Below are positions 1-8,931 of a stretch of 64,000 nucleotides of DNA, one piece after another. The notes under the pieces were generated by a model. It did not search any database and had not been told where the DNA came from. It saw only the letters and a program-made list of their open reading frames with translations. This stretch comes from Gammaproteobacteria bacterium UBA5078 (GTDB lineage Bacteria; Pseudomonadota; Gammaproteobacteria; Pseudomonadales; Pseudohongiellaceae). The translations under genes were made by a program, and so were the position numbers. Location of the stretch: contig DIAM01000021.1 in assembly GCA_002416505.1 (NCBI GenBank), positions 509,763 through 573,762 of the forward strand. Reading direction: 5' to 3'. Every line of letters begins with the position of its first letter. The first letter of the stretch is position 1.

Positions 1-776
1 AATGGAATGCTCGTCTTCTCCATCAATTTTTTGGCCGTGTCGACGAGGTCACGCTCGACCAGTGACTTGCCGACATTATAGCCAGCCGCCAATAAGAAGG
101 TATTGGCGATGCCTCCGCCCACGATCAACTGATCGACGATGGTGGCCAGGCTCTCCAATACCTGTAGCTTGCTGGACACCTTCGCCCCACCCACGATCGC
201 CAGCATCGGGTGCTCTGGGTTTTTCAGGGCCAGCTCTAGGGCATCGAGCTCATTGCCCAGCAGCGGGCCTGCGCAGGCCACTGGCGCGAACTTCGCCACG
301 CCGTGGGTGCTGGCTTGGGCGCGATGCGCGGTGCCGAATGCGTCCATCACAAACACGTCACACAGTGCCGCATAGAGCCTAGCCAATTCATCGGCGTTCG
401 CCAGCTCGCCCAGATTGACGCGCACGTTCTCTAATAACACGACCTCGTCGCCCTGGGGCTGGGCGTTGTCTGGCGCATCGATATAGTCCTGACACAATCT
501 TACCTTACAGCCAAGCAGCTTTGCCAAATGCAGCGCGACGGGCGCCAGAGACGCATCGCTCTGAGCGCCGATCGGCGTGCCCTCACTGGGACGCCCGAGA
601 TGGGACATGATGATCACTCTGGCGCCGGCATCGCGCGCCAACACGATACTCGGAACTGCCGCGGCGATGCGAGTGTCGTTGGCGATGACGCCGTCTTTAA
701 TGGGCACGTTTAGATCCTCGCGAATCAGCACGCGCTTACCGGTCAGATCTAAATCCTGCATTCTCAATATAGTCAT
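1..776 (-). CDS. pgk: Phosphoglycerate kinase, N-terminal part (cut by window edge)
   Basis: Glycolytic and gluconeogenic enzyme, cytoplasmic, interconverting 1,3-bisphosphoglycerate + ADP and 3-phosphoglycerate + ATP. About 258 residues are present. The start MTILRMQDLDLTGKRVLIR followed by EDLNVP is the classic PGK N-terminus with the substrate-binding Asp and Asn. SHLGRP, the DAFGTAHR segment and VGGAKVSSK follow in family order. The conserved phenylalanine of LLENVRF is valine here (LLENVRV), a mild change. The ATG shares one base with the epd stop (TAATG), so the two are translationally coupled. An ATG five codons later is a less likely start. The rest of the gene lies left of base 1. 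Confidence 0.96.
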   Translation of the reverse strand, partial: MTILRMQDLDLTGKRVLIREDLNVPIKDGVIANDTRIAAAVPSIVLARDAGARVIIMSHLGRPSEGTPIGAQSDASLAPVALHLAKLLGCKVRLCQDYIDAPDNAQPQGDEVVLLENVRVNLGELANADELARLYAALCDVFVMDAFGTAHRAQASTHGVAKFAPVACAGPLLGNELDALELALKNPEHPMLAIVGGAKVSSKLQVLESLATIVDQLIVGGGIANTFLLAAGYNVGKSLVERDLVDTAKKLMEKTSIP

Positions 777-1810
777 TACTTAGAGTCACCTTTGAGTTCT
801 AGCTTGCGAATGAGCTCCGCCACATCGAGCATGCGATTCGCGAATGCCCATTCGTTATCGAACCACGCTAGCACCTTCACCAAGCGTGTACCACTCACAC
901 GAGTCTGACTCAGGTCCACGATCGCGGAGCGCGGATCGTGGTTGAAATCACAGGATGCCAGCGGCTCATCGGTGTAGGCAAGCACTAAGGGCAAAGATTT
1001 CAACGCGCCTGCGCGGATGGCCGCGTTCACCGACTCGACACTCACATCTGTATTGAGCGTAACGGTGAGATCGATCGCGGAGACGTTGACCGTTGGCACC
1101 CGCATCGCTTGCGCCGCGAAGCGGCCATTCAAATGCGGGAGGATGCGGCCGATGCCCTTGTCGATCTCCGTGTTCACCGGAATAATCGACTGCACCGCGC
1201 TGCGCGTCTTGCGCAAGTCATGGTGATGAAAGGCGTCGATCACAGGCTGATCGTTCATCGCGGAATGAATGGTCGTGATCACGCCGTTCTCGATGCCGAA
1301 ATGCTCATCGAGGCACTGAATCACCGGCACGACGCAGTTGGTTGTGCAGGAGGCGTTGGAGATTATTTTATGCTCCGCCCGCAGGCTATCGTGATTCACG
1401 CCGTAGATAAGCGTGGCATCCACATCGCTCTGCGCGGGGTGCGAGAACAGCACACGCTTGGCGCCACTTTCTAAGTGCTGCGCCGCGGTGGGGCGATCGG
1501 AGAAAGACCCGGTGCATTCCATCACCAGGTCGATCCCTAATTCTTGCCATGGCAGGCCCGCGATAGAGGCTTCGGAGAACACCGCGATCTCATGCCCATC
1601 GACTATGAGCGTATTGTCGCGGCTGTGCACCGCCCCCGGGAAACGACCGTGGGTGCTGTCATACTTGGTTAGATAGACCAAGGAATTAGTATCGGTCAGA
1701 TCGTTGATCGCGACGATACTTAACTCGGGGTGCGCCTGGGATTCCTGCAAGGCCCGCAGCACGCAACGCCCGATTCGACCATAGCCATTTATCGCAATAC
1801 GGTAAGCCAT
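776..1810 (-). CDS. epd: D-erythrose-4-phosphate dehydrogenase (GapB/Epd-type)
   Basis: A 344-residue member of the GAPDH superfamily. The Rossmann motif INGYGRIGR opens the protein and the catalytic cysteine sits in SNASCTTNC. Several segments match Epd rather than glycolytic GapA: TTIHSAMNDQPVIDAFH, SQSIIPV-type (here VQSIIPVNTEID) and VDFNHDP-type (here CDFNHDPRSAIVD). Epd oxidises erythrose 4-phosphate to 4-phosphoerythronate for pyridoxal-phosphate synthesis and may also act on glyceraldehyde 3-phosphate. Its place between tkt, which makes erythrose 4-phosphate, and pgk is the arrangement known in Pseudomonas-like bacteria. No separate gapA is visible, so a glycolytic role cannot be excluded. 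Confidence 0.88.
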   Translation of the reverse strand: MAYRIAINGYGRIGRCVLRALQESQAHPELSIVAINDLTDTNSLVYLTKYDSTHGRFPGAVHSRDNTLIVDGHEIAVFSEASIAGLPWQELGIDLVMECTGSFSDRPTAAQHLESGAKRVLFSHPAQSDVDATLIYGVNHDSLRAEHKIISNASCTTNCVVPVIQCLDEHFGIENGVITTIHSAMNDQPVIDAFHHHDLRKTRSAVQSIIPVNTEIDKGIGRILPHLNGRFAAQAMRVPTVNVSAIDLTVTLNTDVSVESVNAAIRAGALKSLPLVLAYTDEPLASCDFNHDPRSAIVDLSQTRVSGTRLVKVLAWFDNEWAFANRMLDVAELIRKLELKGDSK

Positions 1811-1853
1811 ATAGTTCTCAATTCAGGGGGCTAAACCTGCGTAAAAGCTGCCT

Positions 1854-3860
1854 CTATTTCTTGCACAGCTGTGTGGCCGTGGCCACCACATTCTCTGCCG
1901 TGAAGCCGAACTCTTTCATCAATACCGGCCCAGGGGCGGATTCGCCGAAGCTGCGCATGCCGATGACTTTACCGTCCAGGCCCACATACTTATACCAGTA
2001 GTCGGCGGCCGCCGCTTCGACGGCAACACGCGCGCGCACACTAGCAGGAAGCACGCTCTCACGGTACGCGTCGTCCTGCGCCTCGAACACGTCCGTGGAC
2101 GGCATCGAGACTAGGCGGGCCTTAATACCCTTGGCCTGCAGCTGCGCTACTGCCTCTACGCAGATCTCCACCTCGGAACCCGTGGCTATGAGCAATACGT
2201 CTGGCGTGCCCTCGCAGTCCTTGAGCACGTAGGCCCCGCGCGCGATGGCAGCGACTTGCTCTGCCGTACGGGCTTGATGTGCGAGATTCTGACGTGAGAA
2301 AACCAGAGACGTTGGGCCCGCGCTGCGCTCGATAGCGGCCTTCCAAGACACGGCGGTCTCCACCGCATCGCAGGGGCGCCAGACCGACATATTCGGCGTA
2401 ATGCGCAGTGTCGCTAACTGCTCGATGGGTTGGTGCGTAGGGCCGTCTTCGCCCTGACCGATCGAGTCATGGGTATAGACGAACACACAATGCTGCTTCA
2501 TCAGGGCAGCCATACGCACGGCGTTGCGCGCGTATTCCATGAAGATCAGGAAGGTGCCGCCGTAAGGGATGAAGCCACCGTGCAGGGCGATGCCGTTCAT
2601 GATGGCGCTCATGCCGAACTCGCGCACGCCGTAATTAATATAGTTGCCGTCTGCGCTGTCGGTAATGGAGGTGCTACCAGACCAGAGGGTCAGGTTGGAA
2701 CCTGCGAGGTCGGCAGAGCCACCCACCATCTCTGGCAGCAGTTGGCCGAAGGCCGCGAGACAATTCTGTGAGGCCTTACGGCTGGCGATCTTCTCTGCCT
2801 TGTCCTGGCAGGCCAGCACATATTCCTGCGCCTTCTTTCCGAAGTGACTTGGCAGCTGGCCTTTCAGGCGACGAATCAACTCCATCGCCAGTACTGGATG
2901 CTCCTCTTCGTAGCCAACCAGCTTCTCCTTCCACGCAGACTCCGCGGCGAAACCCTTCTCGCGGCCATCCCAGGCAGCGTAGATAGACTCAGGCACTTCG
3001 AAGGCGCCATAGGGCCAGCCTAATGCCTCGCGAGTCGCGGCGATCTCGGCATCGCCCAGTGGCGAGCCGTGCACACCGGAGGTGCCTTGCTTGCTTGGCG
3101 CGCCGAAACCGATCACTGTCTTGCATCGAATGATGGTGGGCCGCGCGGTGTCAGCCTGCGCCGCCGTAATAGCCTCTGCTATCTGCTGGGCATTGTGACC
3201 ATCCACGGCCAGCACTTGCCAACCGTAGGAGTCGAAACGCTTACTCGTGTCGTCGGTGAACCAGCCCTCGACATCGCCGTCGATCGAAATGCCGTTGTCG
3301 TCATAGAAGACGATCAGCTTGCCCAGGGCCAGAGTGCCCGCGAGGGAACACACCTCGTGGGAGATCCCCTCCATCAGACAGCCGTCGCCAGCAAACACAT
3401 AAGTGTAGTGATCGATGACGTCGTGCTCGGGGCGATTGAACTGGGCCGCGAGGGTCTTCTCGGCGATCGCCATGCCGACACCATTAGCCAGGCCCTGACC
3501 CAATGGGCCGGTAGTAGTCTCCACGCCGGGGGTATAACCGAGCTCGGGGTGCCCTGGGGTCTTGGAGTGCAGCTGACGGAAATTCTTGATCTCGTCGATA
3601 GACACGTCATAGCCGGTCAGGTGCAACAGCGAGTACACGAGCATGGAGCCATGGCCGTTGGACATGACGAAGCGGTCACGGTTGATCCAATTGGGATTGA
3701 CGGGGCTATGACTCAGGAAATCATTCCAAAGCACTTGCGCGATATCGGCCATACCCATGGGCGCACCAGGATGTCCGGAGTTGGCTTTCTGGACCGCATC
3801 CATACTGAGGGCACGAATAGCGTTGGCACAATCTGCGCGCGTGGGGACACTGCTGGACAT
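1854..3860 (-). CDS. tkt: Transketolase
   Basis: Thiamine-diphosphate enzyme of the pentose phosphate pathway that transfers two-carbon units between sugar phosphates. The protein has 668 residues, close to the usual 660-670. Visible signatures are the N-terminal KANSGHPGAPMGMADIAQVL, the thiamine-diphosphate GDG motif in FAGDGCLMEGISHEV, the pyrimidine-domain region with THDSIGQGEDGPTHQPIEQL, and SRQNL near the C-terminal third. The frame stays open 19 codons further upstream. I place the start at the ATG giving MSSSVPTRADCANAIR because AGGAGC lies 8 bases before it and the family normally starts just ahead of RANAIRALSMDAV. It leads the tkt-epd-pgk operon; 43 bases separate it from epd. Confidence 0.96.
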   Translation of the reverse strand: MSSSVPTRADCANAIRALSMDAVQKANSGHPGAPMGMADIAQVLWNDFLSHSPVNPNWINRDRFVMSNGHGSMLVYSLLHLTGYDVSIDEIKNFRQLHSKTPGHPELGYTPGVETTTGPLGQGLANGVGMAIAEKTLAAQFNRPEHDVIDHYTYVFAGDGCLMEGISHEVCSLAGTLALGKLIVFYDDNGISIDGDVEGWFTDDTSKRFDSYGWQVLAVDGHNAQQIAEAITAAQADTARPTIIRCKTVIGFGAPSKQGTSGVHGSPLGDAEIAATREALGWPYGAFEVPESIYAAWDGREKGFAAESAWKEKLVGYEEEHPVLAMELIRRLKGQLPSHFGKKAQEYVLACQDKAEKIASRKASQNCLAAFGQLLPEMVGGSADLAGSNLTLWSGSTSITDSADGNYINYGVREFGMSAIMNGIALHGGFIPYGGTFLIFMEYARNAVRMAALMKQHCVFVYTHDSIGQGEDGPTHQPIEQLATLRITPNMSVWRPCDAVETAVSWKAAIERSAGPTSLVFSRQNLAHQARTAEQVAAIARGAYVLKDCEGTPDVLLIATGSEVEICVEAVAQLQAKGIKARLVSMPSTDVFEAQDDAYRESVLPASVRARVAVEAAAADYWYKYVGLDGKVIGMRSFGESAPGPVLMKEFGFTAENVVATATQLCKK

Positions 3861-4015
3861 CTGAGTTAGCTCCTGTCTTGGGCTGTGGGGTCTAAAAGGC
3901 CCGCTATTTTCCCGCACCTCGCCGGAATATGCTACTCAAGCCTCCGTTATTTTCCCCATCTAGTCAGAGCCGGCGCGTAGCATCTGTGGTCGAGCGAGGC
4001 GTCGCAGGGGCTATC

Positions 4016-4088
4016 GGGACACGCCGTGAATCCATCCTTGGAGGCTCTAGCGCAGCATCCGAGCGCCATGGAAGGCGGGAGTGTCGAG
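4016..4088. repeat. Degenerate hairpin repeat, possible third copy of the 9.7-10.1 kb family
   Basis: In the 424-base gap between tkt and the divergent regulator, the plus strand carries GACACGCC, then ATCCAT, then AGGCTC, then a partly palindromic GCGC-N9-GCGC. The two repeats at 9701-9823 and 9949-10066 carry the same landmarks in the same order (ACGCC, ATCCAT, AGGCTCGACG, second hairpin). The spacing is shorter here and the stems are imperfect, so this is either a decayed copy or a resemblance. The rest of the gap holds the tkt 5' region on the left and the SahR operator on the right. Confidence 0.4.
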
Positions 4089-4208
4089 AATGCAGGAGCA
4101 ATTCATCGACCCTGCTGCCCCCGTGCTTCGCGCTGCAAAACCCGCTACTTGCCCAAGTGCAATGGAAATGGCAGCAAACCTGAGGAGTGCGCTATCACCC
4201 CCCCAACT

Positions 4209-4251
4209 CTATATCAATTTATTTTGATATAGATTTTTATTGCTGATATAG
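4209..4251 (+). promoter_or_regulatory. Probable SahR operator
   Basis: A perfect interrupted palindrome CTATATCAA-N6-TTGATATAG occupies 4209-4232. A third half-site TGATATAG follows at 4244-4251. The palindrome ends 52 bases before the GTG of the ArsR-family gene that heads the SAM-cycle operon. ArsR-type dimers bind short AT-rich inverted repeats of this kind over promoters, so autorepression and control of metK, ahcY and metF is the natural reading. No second copy was found before metK, ahcY or metF, which suggests one operator governs the whole run. Confidence 0.75.
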
Positions 4252-4284
4252 TCGCCCCTCACCTATGGATTAGAGTAGTAATTA

Positions 4285-5277
4285 GTGACGCTTACCGCAG
4301 TCAAAGAACAGCGCGACAGTCAGCAAGAGCAGGCCGATGAGTTAACCACTCTGTGCAAGGCTCTTGCCGATGGCCTGCGCCTAGAGATCTTGCGTCTGCT
4401 GCGCGTCAGCTCCTTTGGCGTGCTCGAGATCTGTCGAATCCTCGAGATTCGTCAGTCTGCGCTTAGTCACCATCTGAAGATTCTCGCCACCGCCGGTCTC
4501 GCCACGACGCGGCGCGAGGGCAATACCATCTTCTATCGCCGCCCCCTGCTAACGCCGGACGACCCTCACTACGAGTTCAAGAAGAGCGCCTTCGCCGCCA
4601 TCGACAGGATTGCACTGGGCGCGGCCCGCATCGCCTGTCTTAACCTCGTGCAGCAGGAGCGCTCCGAACAGTCGCTGCAATTCTTTACCCGCTACTCCGA
4701 CAAGTTCCGCGAGAAGCAGGGCCTGATCGCCGAACATAGCCAGTACATGACCGGCCTGCTCGACCTACTGCGCGAGCTCGAGCTCAACGCCCAGCACCGC
4801 GTCATGGAGGTTGGCCCAGGACAGGGCGAGCTGCTCGCCGTGCTCGCCCAGCAGTTCGACGAGGTGATCGCGCTGGATAACGCCCAAGAGATGCTCACCC
4901 TCGCCAAGCAGACCGTGCGGGAGCAGGGCCTGGACAATGTGCACTTCATTCATGGCGACACCCATAAGGCGCTCGAGCTGCAGGTGCGCTGCGACCTCGT
5001 GCTATTCGACATGGTCTTGCACCACTTACCCTCGCCACACGAGGCTTTTCAGCATGCCCATAGCCTACTGAACGAGCACGGCAAGCTGCTCATCGTCGAT
5101 CTCTCTCGGCACGATCAAGACTGGGTGCGCGAGTCCTGTGGCGACCTATGGCTGGGTTTCGATGTCGACGATATGAACGAGTGGGCCCAGCAGGCCGGCT
5201 TGCAAGCCGCACAGACCGTCTACCTCGGGCTGCGCAATGGCTTCCAGATTCAGATGTGCGTATTTCAGAAACAATGA
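4285..5277 (+). CDS. sahR: ArsR-family repressor fused to a SAM/SAH-binding methyltransferase-like domain (SahR-type)
   Basis: 330 residues with two domains. Residues about 18-90 form an ArsR winged helix (LCKALADGLRLEILRLL, then ILEIRQSALSHHLKIL as recognition region, then REGNTIFYRR wing). Residues about 150-325 form a class I methyltransferase fold with motif I VMEVGPGQGELLAVLA and an acidic residue in VIALDNA. SahR repressors described in Proteobacteria have this architecture: they bind S-adenosylhomocysteine in the methylase-like domain, leave the DNA and derepress SAM-cycle genes. The downstream genes metK, ahcY and metF are exactly that set. The start is GTG with a weak ribosome site; no ATG precedes the helix-turn-helix. 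A similar gene sits between tkt and metK in Pseudomonas. Confidence 0.85.
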   Translation: MTLTAVKEQRDSQQEQADELTTLCKALADGLRLEILRLLRVSSFGVLEICRILEIRQSALSHHLKILATAGLATTRREGNTIFYRRPLLTPDDPHYEFKKSAFAAIDRIALGAARIACLNLVQQERSEQSLQFFTRYSDKFREKQGLIAEHSQYMTGLLDLLRELELNAQHRVMEVGPGQGELLAVLAQQFDEVIALDNAQEMLTLAKQTVREQGLDNVHFIHGDTHKALELQVRCDLVLFDMVLHHLPSPHEAFQHAHSLLNEHGKLLIVDLSRHDQDWVRESCGDLWLGFDVDDMNEWAQQAGLQAAQTVYLGLRNGFQIQMCVFQKQ

Positions 5278-5342
5278 ATTAGCAGGAACGTTAGAACAAT
5301 CGCTAGACACATTAATTACTCAATGAACAAAAGGACCTCTTT

Positions 5343-6500
5343 ATGGCAACTTCATTATTCACCTCAGAATCCGTATCCGAGGGCCATCCAGATAAAATGG
5401 CTGACCAGATCTCCGATGCGGTCCTGGACGCCATCCTCACGCAGGACCCGAAGGCTCGCGTAGCCTGCGAGACTCTCATCAAGACCGGCATGGTAGTGGT
5501 CGCGGGTGAGGTGACAACCGAGGCCTATGTCGACATCGAGGAGCTCACGCGCAAGCTCGTCTGCGACATCGGTTACGATCATTCCGACAAGGGTTTCGAC
5601 GGCCACTCTTGCGCCGTACTCAATGCCATCGGCAAGCAGTCTCCCGATATCTCTCAGGGCGTGGATGACTCGCCCGATCACGAGCAGGGCGCCGGCGACC
5701 AAGGCCTGATGTTCGGCTACGCCTCCAACGAGACCGACGTGTTGATGCCCGCACCGATCACTTATTCGCACCGCTTGGTGCAACGCCAGGCCGAAGTGCG
5801 CAAGAACGGGACGCTGCCGTGGCTGCGCCCAGACGCGAAGAGCCAGATCACCTTCCGTTATGACCATGGCAAGCCGGTGGCCATCGATGCCGTCGTGCTC
5901 TCCACTCAGCATAGCGAAGACATCTCCCAGCCCGACCTGAAAGAGGCGGTGATGGAGGAGATCATCAAGAAGGTTCTACCGGCAGAATGGCTCGACAAGA
6001 ACACCAAGTACTTCATCAACCCAACCGGGCGCTTCGTTATCGGCGGCCCCTACGGTGACTGTGGCCTGACCGGGCGCAAGATCATCGTCGACACCTATGG
6101 CGGCATGGCCCGTCACGGCGGCGGTGCATTCTCCGGCAAGGACCCTTCCAAGGTAGACCGCTCCGCGGCGTATGTTGCGCGTTATGTTGCCAAGAACCTC
6201 GTGGCTGCCGGCATCGCCGACCGTTGTGAAATCCAGCTCTCTTATGCCATCGGCGTCGCGGAACCTACCTCCATCAGCGTCGATACATTCGGCACTGGCA
6301 GGATCGACGAGGAACGCATCGTCGCCATCATCCGCGATCATTTCGAGCTGCGCCCGAAGGGCCTGATCAAGATGCTGGATCTGCTGCGGCCCATTTATCT
6401 GCCCACTGCGGCCTATGGCCACTTCGGTCGCGAGGGTGAAAACTTCACCTGGGAGCGCACCGATAGGGCAGAAGCGCTTAAGCAGGCGGCGGGAATCTAA
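5343..6500 (+). CDS. metK: S-adenosylmethionine synthetase
   Basis: Makes S-adenosylmethionine from methionine and ATP in the cytoplasm. The protein has 385 residues, usual for bacterial MetK. It carries the N-terminal FTSESVSEGHPDKMADQIS, the family motif GAGDQGLMFGYA, and the glycine-rich loop GGGAFSGKDPSKVDRSAA. An AAAGGACC element lies 8 bases before the ATG. It is the second gene of the SahR-controlled run, 65 bases after the repressor. There is no riboswitch-like fold that I can recognise in that gap, which fits control by protein rather than RNA. Confidence 0.98.
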   Translation: MATSLFTSESVSEGHPDKMADQISDAVLDAILTQDPKARVACETLIKTGMVVVAGEVTTEAYVDIEELTRKLVCDIGYDHSDKGFDGHSCAVLNAIGKQSPDISQGVDDSPDHEQGAGDQGLMFGYASNETDVLMPAPITYSHRLVQRQAEVRKNGTLPWLRPDAKSQITFRYDHGKPVAIDAVVLSTQHSEDISQPDLKEAVMEEIIKKVLPAEWLDKNTKYFINPTGRFVIGGPYGDCGLTGRKIIVDTYGGMARHGGGAFSGKDPSKVDRSAAYVARYVAKNLVAAGIADRCEIQLSYAIGVAEPTSISVDTFGTGRIDEERIVAIIRDHFELRPKGLIKMLDLLRPIYLPTAAYGHFGREGENFTWERTDRAEALKQAAGI

Positions 6501-6562
6501 ACCACGAGCGGCGCCCGTGCTGGGCACCCACACCCTTTTATTGAACTAAACAGGATTTACTA

Positions 6563-7942
6563 ATGAGCACACCAGACTACAAAGTAGCCGACATTAAACT
6601 CGCAGAATATGGCCGTAAGGAAGTCGTCCTCGCCGAGGCAGAAATGCCGGCATTGATGTCGCTACGTGCGCGTCATCGCGCCGCTCAGCCGTTGGCCAAC
6701 GCCAAGATTCTCGGCTGTATCCACATGACCGTCCAGACCGCCGTCCTGATCGAGACCCTAGTCGAGCTGGGCGCGGAAGTGCGCTGGTCCTCGTGCAATA
6801 TTTTCTCCACACAGGATCACGCCGCCGCCTATATCGCCTCTAAGGGCATCGCGGTCTATGCCTGGAAGGGACAGACCGAACAAGAGGGCGATTGGTGTAT
6901 CGAGCAGACCATCCTCAAGGACGGCAAGCCTTGGGACGCCAATATGATTCTCGACGATGGCGGCGACCTTACCGGCATGGTGCATAACAAGTATCCGCAG
7001 ATGCTGGACAAGATCAGCGGCATCACCGAAGAGACGACGACGGGCGTGCATCGCCTGATCGAGATGATGGAAGAGGGCACGCTGAAGGTGCCCGCGATCA
7101 ATGTCAACGATTCGATCACCAAGAGTAAGAACGATAACAAGTACGGCTGTCGTCACAGCCTGAACGACGGCATCAAGCGCGGCACCGACATGCTGCTCTC
7201 CGGCCGCCACGCCTTGGTAGTTGGTTATGGCGACGTGGGCAAGGGTTCCGCACAGAGCCTGCGTCAGGAAGGCATGATCGTCAAGATCGCCGAGATCGAT
7301 CCGATCTGCGCGATGCAGGCCTGCATGGACGGCTATGAAGTTGTCTCACCCTATAACGACGGCAATAACACCGGCAACTTGAAGGACATCAATACCACGT
7401 TGCTGGGCAAGACGGATTTGATCGTGACCACCACGGGCAATATCGATGTCTGCGACAAGAACATGCTGCAGGCGCTTAAGTCCGGCGCGGTCGTGTGCAA
7501 CATCGGTCACTTCGACAACGAGATCGACACCGCCTTCATGCGCAAGAATTGGAAGTGGGAAGAGGTCAAGCCACAGGTCCATAAGATCTACCGCGGCGAC
7601 CCAGAGAAAGAGGCTGGCAACTATCTGATCCTGCTATCCGAAGGCCGCCTGATCAATCTTGGCAATGCCACTGGCCACCCATCGCGCATTATGGATGGCT
7701 CGTTCGCAAACCAAGTGATCGCCCAGATCTATCTCTACGAGAAAAACTTTGCGGGGCTATCCCCTGAGTTTAAGAAAGACAATATTACGGTCGAAGTATT
7801 GCCTAAGCACTTGGACGAAGAAGTAGCAGCACTCATGGTGGGCGGTTTCGGTGGCGTTCTAACCAAACTCACTGCCAAGCAAGCCAAGTATATACACGTG
7901 GCTGTCGAAGGCCCGTTCAAGCCCGATAGCTATAAGTATTGA
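6563..7942 (+). CDS. ahcY: Adenosylhomocysteinase (SAH hydrolase)
   Basis: Splits S-adenosylhomocysteine reversibly into homocysteine and adenosine, with bound NAD. It has 459 residues, typical of the proteobacterial form with the roughly 40-residue insert (LIEMMEEGTLKVPAINVNDS region). Visible are the N-terminal half with LGCIHMTVQTAVLIETL and LDDGGDLT, the dinucleotide fold GYGDVGKGSA, NIGHFDNEID, and the C-terminal KPDSYKY, which carries the invariant Lys and Tyr that reach the neighbouring subunit. AhcY removes the proposed SahR effector, closing the feedback loop within the operon. Confidence 0.98.
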   Translation: MSTPDYKVADIKLAEYGRKEVVLAEAEMPALMSLRARHRAAQPLANAKILGCIHMTVQTAVLIETLVELGAEVRWSSCNIFSTQDHAAAYIASKGIAVYAWKGQTEQEGDWCIEQTILKDGKPWDANMILDDGGDLTGMVHNKYPQMLDKISGITEETTTGVHRLIEMMEEGTLKVPAINVNDSITKSKNDNKYGCRHSLNDGIKRGTDMLLSGRHALVVGYGDVGKGSAQSLRQEGMIVKIAEIDPICAMQACMDGYEVVSPYNDGNNTGNLKDINTTLLGKTDLIVTTTGNIDVCDKNMLQALKSGAVVCNIGHFDNEIDTAFMRKNWKWEEVKPQVHKIYRGDPEKEAGNYLILLSEGRLINLGNATGHPSRIMDGSFANQVIAQIYLYEKNFAGLSPEFKKDNITVEVLPKHLDEEVAALMVGGFGGVLTKLTAKQAKYIHVAVEGPFKPDSYKY

Positions 7943-7956
7943 TGTAGGTTTTAGGC

Positions 7957-7999
7957 TATGCGCGGGCTTGCCTTCTTTTCGAGGGCAGGCCCGCGCATA
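7957..7999. terminator. Strong hairpin between ahcY and metF
   Basis: Arms 7957-7972 and 7984-7999 pair over 16 bases with a single G-U type wobble (TATGCGCGGGC on the left, GCCCGCGCATA on the right) around an 11-base loop. No run of T follows on either side, so it is not a textbook intrinsic terminator. It may reduce read-through from ahcY to metF, stabilise the upstream message, or mark a processing site. Confidence 0.55.
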
Positions 8000-8067
8000 A
8001 TTAGAAATTGACAGCAAAGCATAAAAATAAATCAGCACCACCCCGATACGAAAACGAGAATAAATTC

Positions 8068-8931
8068 ATGAGTACAACACCTGCAAGCCAGAGCACTCAA
8101 GCGCGCTTTAGCTTCGAATTCTTCCCGCCAAAGACAGAAGTGGGCGAGCACAAACTGGCCGAAGTGCATAAGCAGTTGGCAGTTCTGAATCCAGATTTTT
8201 TCTCCGTAACTTATGGCGCCGGCGGCTCGACGCGTGACGGCACGCGTCAGGCCGTGCTCAATATTCATCAGGCCGGCTCGAACGCGGCACCGCATCTATC
8301 ATTCGGTGGTTCAAGCGAGCAGGAGATCGTCGCGCTATTGAACGACTACAAGGAGCTCGGCATCGCTCGCCTAGTCGCCCTGCGTGGGGATATTCCCTCG
8401 GGCACCGGTGGCGCCAATAGCTTCTTCTATGCCAATGAGTTGATAGAGCTGGTGCGTCGCGCCACGGGCGAGCACTTCCATATCGATGTCGCCTGTTATC
8501 CGGAGATACACCCGAAGTCAGATAGCTTCGACACGGATCTGCATTATTTTAAGCAGAAGGTGCAGGCGGGCGCCGATAGTGCCATCACGCAGTATTTCTA
8601 TAATGCGGATGCCTACTTCTACTATCTCGATCGCGCTCGCGCCGCGGGGATCGACGTGCCTATCGTGCCGGGCATCATGCCCATTACCAATTACACGAAC
8701 CTGGCACGTTTCAGCACCAACTGCGGAGCAGAGATCCCGCGTTGGATGCGCCAACGCCTACAGAGTTTCGGCGACGACGGCGAAAGCATCAAGGCCTTCG
8801 GAACCGAGGTAGTCACTAAGTTGTGCGAAACTCTTCTCGAGGGCGGCGCCCCCGGCTTGCACTTCTACACCATGAATCAATACGCACCGGTTAGCGCAAT
8901 CTGGAACAACCTCGGGCTGAGTGATCGTTAA
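8068..8931 (+). CDS. metF: 5,10-Methylenetetrahydrofolate reductase
   Basis: FAD enzyme that reduces methylene-THF to methyl-THF, the methyl donor for homocysteine remethylation. It has 287 residues with SFEFFPPKTE at the start, FFSVTYGAGGSTRDGT, the AITQYFYNADAYFYYLD segment and PIVPGIMPITN, all in family order. The frame is open 20 codons upstream from a TTG, but the ATG at 8068 gives the usual short N-terminus before the FEFFPPK strand. With metK and ahcY it completes three of the core SAM-cycle steps; the methionine synthase gene (metH or metE) is not in the window. The TAA is followed at once by the ATG of rsmE. Confidence 0.96.
   Translation: MSTTPASQSTQARFSFEFFPPKTEVGEHKLAEVHKQLAVLNPDFFSVTYGAGGSTRDGTRQAVLNIHQAGSNAAPHLSFGGSSEQEIVALLNDYKELGIARLVALRGDIPSGTGGANSFFYANELIELVRRATGEHFHIDVACYPEIHPKSDSFDTDLHYFKQKVQAGADSAITQYFYNADAYFYYLDRARAAGIDVPIVPGIMPITNYTNLARFSTNCGAEIPRWMRQRLQSFGDDGESIKAFGTEVVTKLCETLLEGGAPGLHFYTMNQYAPVSAIWNNLGLSDR

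Noticed and set aside
776..1810. Reading of this gene as glycolytic gapA
   Set aside because: The HSAMNDQPVIDAFH and FNHDP segments and the tkt-epd-pgk order match erythrose-4-phosphate dehydrogenase better; dual function stays possible.
5278..5342. Possible SAM or SAH riboswitch before metK
   Set aside because: The gap is only 65 bases and shows no fold of the known classes; the SahR operator upstream explains control.
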